From NCBI RefSeq assembly GCF_003149185.1, contig NZ_QGDO01000002.1, positions 682,001 to 746,000 on the forward strand: DNA of 64,000 bases, read 5' to 3'. Origin of the DNA: Sediminitomix flava (GTDB taxonomy: Bacteria; Bacteroidota; Bacteroidia; Cytophagales; Flammeovirgaceae). Positions 37,005 to 45,023 of this stretch are shown one piece after another. The translations under genes and the position numbers were made by a program. The first letter of the stretch is position 1, and each line of letters starts with the position of its first letter. Under the pieces are notes generated by a model that worked only from the letters and a program-made list of their open reading frames with translations, was not told where the DNA came from and did no database searches.

Positions 37005-37051
37005 AACTCTCATTTTTAGATGCGACTTTGTTGCATTTAAAAATGAGAGTT
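37005..37051. repeat. 47-bp near-perfect palindrome enclosing the merC Zur-like box
   Basis: The 14-bp arms AACTCTCATTTTTA (37005-37018) and TAAAAATGAGAGTT (37038-37051) are exact complements, and the 17-bp operator lies between them on the same dyad at 37028. Only two positions per arm deviate and both become G-U pairs in RNA, so the transcript would fold into one 22-bp hairpin with a UUU loop. Confidence 0.9.
37020..37036. promoter_or_regulatory. Zur-type operator upstream of merC-folE-cobW
   Basis: ATGCGACTTTGTTGCAT fits ATGCRAC-N3-GTYGCAT. It lies 67 bp (centre) before the merC ATG and overlaps a candidate -33 TTG at 37031-37033, 20 bp from TACTTTTG at 37054-37061, a match to the Bacteroidota -7 consensus TAnnTTTG. 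Repressor binding here would block the promoter. Confidence 0.7.
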
Positions 37052-37061
37052 TATACTTTTG
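37031..37061 (+). promoter_or_regulatory. Candidate promoter of merC-folE-cobW
   Basis: TTG at 37031-37033, a 20-bp spacer and TACTTTTG at 37054-37061 match the Bacteroidota primary-sigma pattern. The -33 part lies inside the Zur-type operator. The transcription start would be near 37066. Confidence 0.55.
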
Positions 37062-37094
37062 AGGAAAATTTCCCCTAAAAAATCGAATTTATAG

Positions 37095-37496
37095 ATGGTA
37101 ATTTCTCAGAAATCAGATGTGTTTGGAGCTTGGGCTAGTGGTTTATGTCTGATTCATTGCCTTGCAACTCCATTATTGTACGTTGCCAAAATCTGTACAT
37201 CGTCTTGCTGTTCAGACACTCCTATGTGGTGGTCTAGCTTAGACTATATCTTCTTAGGGATTTCATTAGTAGCTGTTTATTGGTCTAGTATAAACAGTAG
37301 TAAAACTTGGGTAAGATACGCTTTATGGATGAATTGGGTTGTATTAAGTGGAATACTACTCAACGAACATTTTCACTTCTTTTCATTGGCTGAAGAAAGT
37401 ATTTATCTCCCAACCCTAAGTCTCATTTTACTTCACATATACAATAAAAAATACTGTCAGTGTGCCTCAGACGAATGTTGCACATCTGATCAATAA
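37095..37496 (+). CDS. MerC-domain membrane protein (zinc-regulated)
   Basis: The 133-aa protein has four hydrophobic segments of the MerC type. It has the metal-binding-like cysteines in LCLIHCLATPLLY and a CTSSCC pair, plus a Cys-rich tail (YCQCASDECCTSDQ). MerC was named for mercury uptake, but no merR, merT, merP or merA is nearby. The gene instead opens a unit with GTP cyclohydrolase I (12 bp later) and a COG0523 GTPase behind a Zur-type box. Zinc or other thiophilic metal handling is the more likely role. The upstream 17-bp operator sits 59 bp before the start codon. Confidence 0.8.
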   Translation: MVISQKSDVFGAWASGLCLIHCLATPLLYVAKICTSSCCSDTPMWWSSLDYIFLGISLVAVYWSSINSSKTWVRYALWMNWVVLSGILLNEHFHFFSLAEESIYLPTLSLILLHIYNKKYCQCASDECCTSDQ

Positions 37497-37508
37497 GAAT
37501 ACATCCTC

Positions 37509-38162
37509 ATGGAAAATAAAGAAATCGAATTAATAGGTGACAACCACCTATCTAGCAATATAGAAACACCTCTTCGTCCTGATGCTTTTGAAAAGTCTGA
37601 TGAAGAGAAAATTCAAAATATTGAAGGACATTTTGCTAAAATCATGGAAGAACTTGGCCTAGACCTAACAGACTCTAGCCTATCAGGGACTCCATACCGA
37701 TTTGCCAAAATGTATGTCAAAGAATTATTCTATGGACTTGATCCTAAGAATAAACCTAGAATGTCCACTTTCGAGAATAAATATGGCTATCACAAAATGT
37801 TGATTGAGCAAAATATCACACTCAATTCTTCATGTGAACACCACTTTCTTCCAATCGTCGGACATGCACACATCGGGTATATACCTAAAGACAAAGTAGT
37901 AGGTCTTTCAAAAATCAACAGATTGGTAGACTACTATGCACACCGTCCACAAGTTCAAGAACGTTTGTGTTCACAAATCTTGAATGACCTTCAACAACTT
38001 TTAGGGACAGATGATGTGATTGTCGTTGTAAATGCACAACACCTATGTGTCTCTTCAAGAGGTATCAAAGATCAAAACAGCTCTACTGTTTCAATTGAAT
38101 ATGGCGGCCGTTTTGAGGATATCACTTACAGAAACGAATTCTTTACAAGCTTAAAAAAATAA
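37509..38162 (+). CDS. folE: GTP cyclohydrolase I, zinc type
   Basis: FolE converts GTP to dihydroneopterin triphosphate for folate or pterin synthesis. Zinc ligands are intact: Cys109 and His112 in SSCEHHFLPIVGHAHIGYIP and Cys180 in NAQHLCVSSRG, matching E. coli Cys110, His113 and Cys181. The 217-aa length is usual. It lies between merC and a COG0523 GTPase with 12-bp gaps on both sides, so it is probably a zinc-starvation copy. The unusual point is that it retains the zinc site; zinc-sparing regulons more often carry FolE2 (FolE-type IB). The GTPase next door may load its metal. Confidence 0.92.
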   Translation: MENKEIELIGDNHLSSNIETPLRPDAFEKSDEEKIQNIEGHFAKIMEELGLDLTDSSLSGTPYRFAKMYVKELFYGLDPKNKPRMSTFENKYGYHKMLIEQNITLNSSCEHHFLPIVGHAHIGYIPKDKVVGLSKINRLVDYYAHRPQVQERLCSQILNDLQQLLGTDDVIVVVNAQHLCVSSRGIKDQNSSTVSIEYGGRFEDITYRNEFFTSLKK

Positions 38163-38174
38163 TTTAACCCTATT

Positions 38175-39398
38175 ATGTCTATCGCAAGAAAACTGCCTGT
38201 CACTGTTCTTAGTGGGTTTCTAGGTTCAGGAAAAACAACCTTACTTAATCATGTTCTACACAATAAAGAAGGCTTAAAAGTAGCTGTTATTGTAAACGAC
38301 ATGAGCGAAGTAAACGTGGATGCTGATTTGGTTAAAAGTGAAAACACACTTTCGCGTACCGAAGAAAAGTTAGTTGAAATGAGTAATGGCTGTATTTGCT
38401 GTACACTTCGCGAAGACTTAATGGTAGAGGTTGAACGTTTAGCCAAAGAAAATAGGTTTGACTATCTATTGATAGAAAGTTCAGGAATTAGTGAGCCTGT
38501 ACCTGTGGCTCAAACGTTCAGCTTTATAGATGAAGAAAACGGAATTGACCTTTCTCAGTTTAGTTACATAGACTGTATGGTTACTGTTGTTGATGCTTTC
38601 AATTTCTTCAAAGATTTTGGTAGTGCCGAACTACTCATAGACCGAAACCTATCAGATATTGAAGGCGATGTCCGTACCATAGTCAACCTCCTTACCGACC
38701 AAATTGAATTTGCGAATGTCATCATTCTCAACAAAACTGATTTGGTAAGTAAAGATACTTTAGGAGTCTTGAAAGCAGCGATACACAAGCTTAATCCTAA
38801 AGCTAAAATTATCGAGTCTAGCTTTAGTAAAGTACCTCCTCAAGAAATTCTGAATACAGGAATGTTTGACTATGATGAGGCTGAACAAAGTTCTGCTTGG
38901 ATAGAAGAGGCTAAAAAAGATCATCATACTCCAGAAACAGAAGAATACGGTATTAGTTCTTTTGTGTATCGTAACAAAAGACCTTTTGATCCTAATCGTT
39001 TCTGGCAATTCATCCAAACCCAATTTCCACATTCTATCATCAGAAGTAAGGGATTATTTTGGCTAGCTTCAAGACCAGAGCAAGCACTTATTTGGGGACA
39101 AGCAGGTGGTTCTGTACGTGCCGAAAGTGCTGGTGTTTGGTGGAGTAGTATGCCTTTCGAACAACGAAGTCATTATGCTTCTTTTATCGAAAATCAAGAG
39201 TATATCGAGTCTGAATGGGATCAACAATTTGGTGACCGCAAAAATGAGCTCGTTTTTATTGGGCAAGACATGGATACAGAACTCATCATTGCTCAACTTG
39301 ATCATTGCCTTAGTACAGATGACGAATTAGCGGATGGCGATTGGGAAAATGGCTACGAAGATAATTGGCCAGTGGAAAGATCTTATCCATTATCATAA
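38175..39398 (+). CDS. COG0523 (CobW/ZigA-like) GTP-binding metallochaperone
   Basis: The 407-aa G3E GTPase has the Walker A loop [15 protein letters not shown], the COG0523 metal motif [11 protein letters not shown] (CxCC), and [13 protein letters not shown]. The NKTD guanine-specificity motif and a C-terminal CobW_C domain (about residues 265-375) follow. Such proteins deliver zinc to client enzymes when zinc is scarce. Its position 12 bp after folE suggests FolE is the client. A His/Asp-rich link ([13 protein letters not shown]) could bind metal. It is ZigA/ZNG1-type by length; cobalt-corrinoid work is unlikely here. A terminator follows at 39428. Confidence 0.92.
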   Translation: MSIARKLPVTVLSGFLGSGKTTLLNHVLHNKEGLKVAVIVNDMSEVNVDADLVKSENTLSRTEEKLVEMSNGCICCTLREDLMVEVERLAKENRFDYLLIESSGISEPVPVAQTFSFIDEENGIDLSQFSYIDCMVTVVDAFNFFKDFGSAELLIDRNLSDIEGDVRTIVNLLTDQIEFANVIILNKTDLVSKDTLGVLKAAIHKLNPKAKIIESSFSKVPPQEILNTGMFDYDEAEQSSAWIEEAKKDHHTPETEEYGISSFVYRNKRPFDPNRFWQFIQTQFPHSIIRSKGLFWLASRPEQALIWGQAGGSVRAESAGVWWSSMPFEQRSHYASFIENQEYIESEWDQQFGDRKNELVFIGQDMDTELIIAQLDHCLSTDDELADGDWENGYEDNWPVERSYPLS

Positions 39399-39427
39399 TT
39401 TTTGACACCGTTATCAATCATAATCTT

Positions 39428-39465
39428 AAAATGGGAAATCGTTCTAAATGATTTTCCATTTTATG
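39428..39465 (+). terminator. Terminator of the merC-folE-cobW unit
   Basis: AAAATGGGAAATC (39428-39440) pairs with GATTTTCCATTTT (39450-39462) with one mismatch; the T-rich tail is short and interrupted by A. Confidence 0.6.
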
Positions 39466-39547
39466 TATTAATTGCAATAAAAAAGTGATATCAGCTTTTA
39501 AAAAATAAGTTGACACTATTCGTTTTCATTAAAACTAACTTAAAAAA

Positions 39548-40486
39548 ATGAATACAAATGCAAAGCCTGTCACGATACTTACAGGCTTTTTAGGAGCAGG
39601 AAAAACTACTGTACTTAATGCCATTCTAAGGTCTAAGAAGGACAGCCGTTTTGCAATTATTGAAAATGAGGTCGGTGAAATCAGCATTGATGGAGAACTC
39701 ATTGTAAAAAATACAGATTCTTTCACTGAGCTAAATAATGGTTGTATATGCTGTTCTATCAATGACAGCTTTGTAGATACACTCCGTAAAATCTCTCAAA
39801 GAGACGATTGGGATGAACTGATTATTGAAGCCACCGGTATTGCGAACCCTGCTGGTATCATTGAGCCATTCAAACAACTTCAATGGCTACAGAAGTATTT
39901 CCAAATTCCGAATGTTATCGCTATTGCAGATGCCAAAAATATAGAAAGTCAACTGAAAGTATCTGAAACAGCGGCAACTCAATTAGCTTTCGGAAATAAA
40001 ATTTATATCAGTAAAACGGAAGAAGTTCTTGAGGATGAATTACAAAGCATCAAAAAACTAGTAAAAGATTTCAATCCGCTTGCTCAGTTACATACAGGTA
40101 GTAAGTCTGCTATTCCTATAGCTGAATTGTTGAAATCAGATGAATTGAGCACAAGTCCTAGCCTTCCATCTGAACACAAACCAAAACATGATCATTTTGA
40201 AGCAATTACTTTAGTCTATGATCAAGCCTTTGACGAACAAAAGTTATTCTCACGTTTGTACACATTTCTAATTGTACAATCAGCTGATGTTTATCGATTC
40301 AAAGGTGTATTTAATGACTCAAGAAGACCAAATAAACTTGTCATTCAATCAGTCATGAAATCTTTATATGTAGAAGAAGCTGAGACATGGAATGAAGGAG
40401 ATGAAAGAAAAAGTAAGTTTGTTTTTATCGGTAAAAATCTTCAATCTAAAGGTTTTGACAGAATGCTAAAATCCTGTTTCTTGTAG
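39548..40486 (+). CDS. Second COG0523 (CobW/YjiA-like) GTP-binding protein
   Basis: The 312-aa G3E GTPase has GFLGAGKTTVLNAIL, the CxCC motif NGCICCSINDSF, EATGIANPAG and a short C-terminal CobW_C-like domain ending at RMLKSCFL. It is smaller than the first paralogue and closer to YjiA/YeiR types. It lies 149 bp after that gene beyond a hairpin, with no recognisable Zur-type box of its own, so it may be read through or have another promoter. A HKPKHDHFE stretch near residue 218 may bind metal. Its position between the first COG0523 gene and the Fur-family gene supports a metal role. Confidence 0.88.
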   Translation: MNTNAKPVTILTGFLGAGKTTVLNAILRSKKDSRFAIIENEVGEISIDGELIVKNTDSFTELNNGCICCSINDSFVDTLRKISQRDDWDELIIEATGIANPAGIIEPFKQLQWLQKYFQIPNVIAIADAKNIESQLKVSETAATQLAFGNKIYISKTEEVLEDELQSIKKLVKDFNPLAQLHTGSKSAIPIAELLKSDELSTSPSLPSEHKPKHDHFEAITLVYDQAFDEQKLFSRLYTFLIVQSADVYRFKGVFNDSRRPNKLVIQSVMKSLYVEEAETWNEGDERKSKFVFIGKNLQSKGFDRMLKSCFL

Positions 40487-40550
40487 CCTTTAATGATATA
40501 ATCACATTACTTTCTATCAAGTGGCATTTTGAAATTCAATTTTCAGAATG

Positions 40551-40961
40551 CTATTTTTTTATGCATTCAGGACAAACGCCTTCTAAAGTCAAATTAGAAA
40601 CCTTCACCACAAAACCTTCTTTACACTCAATAGATGGAACTGACAAATCATTCATACAAAAAGTCTTTTTACATGAATGGCATATAAAATGAGCATGGTT
40701 TTTAACTTCTGAATTTTCAGTATACTCAAGTGCATATCTAGCATTATTATTAGGATCAGGTACTTTATGTATCAAACCCGATTTCTCAAAAGTCATGAGC
40801 GTTCTGTAAATCGTAGCCTTATCGGTTTTACCGTCTGATCTAGCTATAATTTCACTTACGGTTAATGCATGTTTAGTTTTATCAAAATAGGTCAATAACT
40901 CAATTCTAAACGCAGTTTTTCTGAGGTTATACTGATTAAGTAGGTCTTCAGGCCTTATCAT
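40551..40961 (-). CDS. Fur-family regulator, probable Zur
   Basis: The 136-aa Fur-fold repressor has a winged helix at about residues 8-75 (LRKTAFRIELLTYFDKTKHALTVSEI; KATIYRTLMTFEKSGLIHKV). Metal-site residues follow in NHAHFICHSCKKTFC and the C-terminal CPEC pair, giving the structural Cys4 zinc site plus His residues. It sits between two zinc-regulon units and has two ATGCRAC-N3-GTYGCAT boxes centred 55 and 92 bp upstream. That implies autoregulation and makes Zur the best assignment; Fur or PerR cannot be excluded by sequence alone. It diverges from the TonB receptor gene. Confidence 0.85.
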   Translation of the reverse strand: MIRPEDLLNQYNLRKTAFRIELLTYFDKTKHALTVSEIIARSDGKTDKATIYRTLMTFEKSGLIHKVPDPNNNARYALEYTENSEVKNHAHFICHSCKKTFCMNDLSVPSIECKEGFVVKVSNLTLEGVCPECIKK

Positions 40962-41007
40962 TTATCCAACTATTATTTTTTACAAAAAAAAGAGGATTAA
41001 ACAACTA

Positions 41008-41024
41008 TTGCAACTATGTCGCAT
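41008..41024. promoter_or_regulatory. Zur-type operator B1 upstream of the Fur/Zur gene
   Basis: TTGCAACTATGTCGCAT on the + strand fits the motif on the reverse strand (first T is the only end deviation). It is centred 55 bp before the regulator start. Confidence 0.7.
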
Positions 41025-41044
41025 TTTAATTTATGCTTTTATAC

Positions 41045-41061
41045 TTGCAACAAGGTCGCAT
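41045..41061. promoter_or_regulatory. Zur-type operator B2 in the divergent region
   Basis: TTGCAACAAGGTCGCAT has the same orientation as B1, with its centre 37 bp further from the regulator gene. It lies 277 bp before the TonB receptor start, so it may serve either direction. Confidence 0.68.
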
Positions 41062-41064
41062 TAA

Positions 41065-41080
41065 TAGTAAATATTTACTA
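41065..41080. repeat. Perfect 16-bp AT palindrome next to operator B2
   Basis: TAGTAAATATTTACTA is exactly self-complementary and starts 4 bp after operator B2. It may be a second-protein site in the divergent promoter region. The rest of the 40962-41337 gap contains only AT-rich sequence and a weak GGCTCTT...AAGAG hairpin just before the receptor ATG. Confidence 0.6.
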
Positions 41081-41337
41081 CATTAATAGAAATGAAGTTA
41101 ACCTGATATTTAAAAGTGTGTGCGTAAACCTTAATCGTCAATTATCTGAATAGAAATTGAAATTTGGAGCAATTACGGTGAAAGATTTTGAGATTAGTTC
41201 AGGGAATAATTATAACTATTTCAAAAGTTGAGATGAACTAATATATCATTGGAATTAGGTTATACTCATAATCTCTAAAAGTTAAAAAAGGCTCTTAAAC
41301 CCATTACTCTATCTCAGCAAAGAGTTTTTATAAAATT

Positions 41338-43743
41338 ATGAAGTTATTGGAGCTTTTCTGGGGAGTGTTCGTACTAATCTGTTTATGTCCTCCCACCTTC
41401 GCTCAAGAAAATCCATGTACCTCCACTATCAAAGGAAAAATATTAGATATAGAAACGAAAGAGCCAATACCTTATGTGACCATCAAAGTAAGGGGAACAG
41501 ATAAGATTACCATCACCGACATTCAAGGTGATTTCGAAATAAAAGGACTCTGTGAAAATCAACGTACACTAATTATTTCTTGCTATGGTTATTGTGATTC
41601 TGTGTGTGAAGACTACAACCATAAAGGACAAACACCACATATTTATCTAACACAGAAAGTTCGACAATTAGATGATGTGGTCATTAAAGCACAGAAGAAG
41701 GAAGATCAAGGTATTCAAACACTTTCTTATCAAACAATAGATAAAGATTTACTAGAACGTGATTTCACTCAATCTATAGCCTCTGCAATATCAAATATCG
41801 ACGGAGTTACATTAGTTTCTACTGGTGCCAATGTACAGCTACCCGTAATTCATGGATTATACGGTAATAGAATTCTCATATTGAATAACGGTTTGAAACA
41901 TGGTTTTCAGAATTGGGGAACAGACCATGCTCCCGAAATTTCATTATCATCAGCTGAAGATATAACTGTACTAAAAGGTGCTGCTGGTGTAAAATATGGC
42001 CCTGAAGCCTTAGGTGGAGTTCTCTTAATAGAATCTGCTCCACTCTATTTTCAAGAGCCGTTTAATTTGGATGCTACTGCCAGTTACCAGACCAACGGTA
42101 GAGGTCTGTTTAGCTCACTAGACTTTGGTAAAGGCGGTGACAAATGGAGCTATCATTTAGGAGGAAGCTACACTAAAATAGGTGACCGATTTGCCCCTGA
42201 TTACTCATTAACCAACTCGGGAAAAGAAGAAGTTGCTTTTCATGCAGGCGGTAGATATCAGCTTAAAGACTGGGATTTCAATCTGTACTACAGTTTTGTA
42301 GATCAAGACTTGGCACTTTTACGCTCATCGGTTTTTGAAAGTGGCACAGCGTTTATCAATGCAATAAATGCAGATGAACCACTTTTCATTGAGCCATTTT
42401 CATACGAAATCAATGCACCAAACCAGACTACTATTCACCATTTAGGAAAAATAAAGATTGATTGGAATTATAAGGAAAGCAATAAATTCACCTTTTTATC
42501 GGGTGTTCAGCTCAATAAAAGACAAGAATTTGATGTCAGGAGAAATGCAAATAAACCCATTATTGACCTTGACTTACTGACTACCGATTACCAATTAGAA
42601 TGGAAGCACCCAAATTGGGGCAGCCTTAGTGGACTTGTAGGTTTACAGCTTTTCACCCAGAATAATGACAACAATCCAGGAACAGATACTACACCTTTCA
42701 TTCCAAACTACAACTCAACCCGATACAGTGCCTTTGTCATTGAAAGCTTAAGAAAGGGGAAAAATACATTTGAATTTGGCTTGAGAGTGGACACAGAATC
42801 TAATAATGTAAGAGGGCGTGAAACCAATCAAGATATATTTAGAGATGAATATACCTTCACAAACCTCACACTTTCTTTTGGTTTCATACGAGAACTATCT
42901 GACTTTGCTACATTCCGAACAAATTTTGGTTCGGCTTGGAGAACACCTAACATGGCAGAACTCTATAGTTTTGGTCAGCATGGCTTCAAAGCCACCTTTG
43001 GATTACTCCGTTACCGCGTTGAAGATGGAGTGCTCAAAACAGATAAGGTTCTCGAACTTGATGACAGTGATGTTTCTCCTGAAAATGGGCTTAAATGGAT
43101 AAATGAGTGGCGTATGGAAAAAGAAAGTAACACTTTTGTCATCACAGCTTATTCACATTACATTCAAAATTTTATTTTCGAACGTCCTGCAGGTATTACA
43201 GGTACAGTCAGAGGGCCTTTACCTGTTTTTATCTATGATCAAGTAGATGCACTCTTTATTGGTGGCGACTTTACTTGGAGAAAACAATGGCTTCAAAATC
43301 TGAATGGACAATATTCAATCAGTTATTTATGGTCTAGAAATATTGAAGATAACGAGGTTCTTATCAATCAACCACCTCTAACGAACTCTTACCGATTGAC
43401 GTGGGATACTCCAAGATTTTGGACATTCAACGAATCTCAATTGAACCTCAGTGCTAGTTATACCTTTGAGCAATTTCAAGCACCAAGAACAATTCCTCCA
43501 GAAGATATTATAAATGGTGATGTAGAACTCACTCCCGACTCTGAAATATTTGATTTCAAAGATGCTCCTAGCGGATACTTTCTGTTAGACCTTTCGTATC
43601 GATTTAAAGTCGGACGATTTGATAATAGCTTTTCAATTCAAAATCTGTTGAATAATAGTTATCGAAACTATCTCAATGAAATGAGGTATTTCGCTGACGA
43701 ACCGGGTATAAATTTTCTATTCACTGTTCGCTACCTTCTTTAA
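41338..43743 (+). CDS. TonB-dependent outer-membrane receptor, probable zinc receptor
   Basis: The 801-aa protein has a signal peptide (MKLLELFWGVFVLICLCPPTFAQ). A carboxypeptidase-regulatory-like domain with extra cysteines occupies about residues 28-105. A plug (LDDVVIKAQKK ... NIDGVTLVSTGANVQLPVIHG; VLKGAAGVKYGPEALGGV) and a 22-strand barrel ending in aromatic YLL follow. The plug phrase HGLYGNRILILNNG resembles metal receptors of the ZnuD type. It diverges from the Fur/Zur gene across a region with two Zur-type boxes and is followed by an acidic lipoprotein gene 87 bp on. Zinc uptake is inferred from context; other metals are possible. Confidence 0.85.
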   Translation: MKLLELFWGVFVLICLCPPTFAQENPCTSTIKGKILDIETKEPIPYVTIKVRGTDKITITDIQGDFEIKGLCENQRTLIISCYGYCDSVCEDYNHKGQTPHIYLTQKVRQLDDVVIKAQKKEDQGIQTLSYQTIDKDLLERDFTQSIASAISNIDGVTLVSTGANVQLPVIHGLYGNRILILNNGLKHGFQNWGTDHAPEISLSSAEDITVLKGAAGVKYGPEALGGVLLIESAPLYFQEPFNLDATASYQTNGRGLFSSLDFGKGGDKWSYHLGGSYTKIGDRFAPDYSLTNSGKEEVAFHAGGRYQLKDWDFNLYYSFVDQDLALLRSSVFESGTAFINAINADEPLFIEPFSYEINAPNQTTIHHLGKIKIDWNYKESNKFTFLSGVQLNKRQEFDVRRNANKPIIDLDLLTTDYQLEWKHPNWGSLSGLVGLQLFTQNNDNNPGTDTTPFIPNYNSTRYSAFVIESLRKGKNTFEFGLRVDTESNNVRGRETNQDIFRDEYTFTNLTLSFGFIRELSDFATFRTNFGSAWRTPNMAELYSFGQHGFKATFGLLRYRVEDGVLKTDKVLELDDSDVSPENGLKWINEWRMEKESNTFVITAYSHYIQNFIFERPAGITGTVRGPLPVFIYDQVDALFIGGDFTWRKQWLQNLNGQYSISYLWSRNIEDNEVLINQPPLTNSYRLTWDTPRFWTFNESQLNLSASYTFEQFQAPRTIPPEDIINGDVELTPDSEIFDFKDAPSGYFLLDLSYRFKVGRFDNSFSIQNLLNNSYRNYLNEMRYFADEPGINFLFTVRYLL

Positions 43744-43830
43744 AAATTCAGACTAGAAAATAGGTAACGAAGGAAATGAACAAAACAACCCAAAAAATAT
43801 TCACTTATTATTTACCTAAAAATCAAACCC

Positions 43831-44436
43831 ATGGAAAAATTAAACAAATTCGGACTCTACCTACTTTTGTTCCTCGGACTCGCAATTACTAGTTGTGATG
43901 ACGATGATGATGCTCCACCAGAAGAAAATGAATTGGAGGTCATCACAGATGTGAAACTGATTTTCACGGCTACTGATGGTACTGAAGTAACAGCAAGAGC
44001 TCAAGACCCAGATGGAGAAGGAGTCGCGGACTTAGAAGTACTTGACAGTATTAATCTAAGTACGGATACCGATTACACGCTTACCTTTGAGATTCTGAAT
44101 AATCTCGATCCTAACGATCCAGAAGACATTGGTGAAGAAATTGCAGATGAAGATGATGAGCACCAATTCTTCTTTAGTTTCACTGAGGATGCTTTTAGCG
44201 ACCCTACTGGAAGTGGTAACATCGACGATCCTGATGGTGACATCAATTACGATGACACTGATGACAATGGAAATCCTGTTGGCTTATCCACTTCTTGGAC
44301 TACTTCTACTGACATCCTAGAAGAGGGTGAATTCAGAGTAAGACTTCAACATCAACCTGACATCAAATCTGGTGATACAGGAGCTAATGATGGAGACACA
44401 GATATTGATTTAACTTTTGTATTAAATATTGAGTAA
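43831..44436 (+). CDS. Acidic lipoprotein partner of the TonB receptor
   Basis: This 201-aa lipoprotein has lipobox Cys22 (AITSC) followed by a run of five Asp, a surface-export-like signal. The mature part is extremely acidic (EEIADEDDEHQFFFSF; DDPDGDINYDDTDDNG) and has several His residues (DEHQ, LQHQPD). It could be a calcium- or zinc-binding module of the outer membrane. It probably shares the TonB receptor transcript (87-bp gap, no terminator seen between). I recognise no named family. The last part, FRVRLQHQPDIKSGDTGAND, looks like the most structured region. Confidence 0.75.
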   Translation: MEKLNKFGLYLLLFLGLAITSCDDDDDAPPEENELEVITDVKLIFTATDGTEVTARAQDPDGEGVADLEVLDSINLSTDTDYTLTFEILNNLDPNDPEDIGEEIADEDDEHQFFFSFTEDAFSDPTGSGNIDDPDGDINYDDTDDNGNPVGLSTSWTTSTDILEEGEFRVRLQHQPDIKSGDTGANDGDTDIDLTFVLNIE

Positions 44437-44448
44437 TCAATAAAACTT

Positions 44449-44508
44449 AAAACTGTACTAAAACTATTTGAGATATAATTTCTTGTATAGTTATGTACAG
44501 TTTTTTTT
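44449..44508 (+). terminator. Strong hairpin and T-tract just before the HisI-like gene
   Basis: AAAACTGTAC (44449-44458) pairs with GTACAGTTTT (44495-44504), with an inner AACTAT/ATAGTT stem, then continues in a T-run. The HisI-like ATG follows only 10 bp after the T-run, so this may be an attenuator rather than a simple end. Confidence 0.7.
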
Positions 44509-44518
44509 ATTGCAAACT

Positions 44519-44929
44519 ATGGACAAACAAATCATAGAACTCGAAGAAGGACTTAACTGCGATCTTCAATTTGAGAAAAGAAACGGTTTACTTCCTGTAG
44601 CCGTACAAGAGTACTCAACTGGACAAATTTTAATGCTTGCCTCTGTAAATCAAGAAGCTTTTGATATCACAGTAAAAACTGGTAAAGCTACTTTTTGGTC
44701 TACATCTCGGAATTCACTTTGGACAAAAGGAGAAACTTCTGGAGACTTTCTGAAAATGGAAAAAATCTTGGTAGACTGTGATCAAGATGCCCTAATATTT
44801 CAAGTGACATTACAAGGTTCGGGTTCGTGTCATACCTATGACCAAGAAGGCAAACATCGTAAAACCTGCTTCTACAGAGAGCTTGACTTAGAAGAAAAAA
44901 AGCTAGCATTCATCAAAGAATTAAAATAG
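44519..44929 (+). CDS. hisI: Stand-alone phosphoribosyl-AMP cyclohydrolase paralogue (HisI-like)
   Basis: From ATG at 44519 this 136-aa protein has the HisI signature ATFWSTSRNSLWTKGETSG, the Mg-site DCDQDA with zinc Cys87, and Cys104 and Cys117. HisI converts PR-AMP to ProFAR in histidine synthesis. Usual HisI has about six residues between the second and third cysteines; here there are twelve (CHTYDQEGKHRKTC), a changed metal loop. No other his gene is near, and the location inside the Zur cluster matches reports that HisI paralogues are induced by zinc starvation. The frame runs upstream to 44468 but that start lies within the hairpin. An isolated his gene is the alternative reading. Confidence 0.82.
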   Translation: MDKQIIELEEGLNCDLQFEKRNGLLPVAVQEYSTGQILMLASVNQEAFDITVKTGKATFWSTSRNSLWTKGETSGDFLKMEKILVDCDQDALIFQVTLQGSGSCHTYDQEGKHRKTCFYRELDLEEKKLAFIKELK

Positions 44930-45023
44930 AGCAATTTACTTTCTATATCACTTCCAAGAACTAAGCGTCTCTTTTGACTTGTTACTCGCTTTGATTAAAA
45001 CCTTCTAACTCAAAATTACTAAC

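Noticed and set aside
37095-37496. Mercury-resistance operon based on the MerC protein
   Set aside because: No merR, merT, merP or merA genes; the neighbours and operator point to zinc.
38175-40486. Cobalamin biosynthesis role for the two CobW-like genes
   Set aside because: Both have the COG0523 CxCC motif and lie in a zinc-type cluster; the only corrinoid gene is 35 kb away and is a salvage adenosyltransferase.
44468-44518. Longer N-terminus for the HisI-like protein
   Set aside because: The extra codons lie inside the hairpin and do not resemble HisI.
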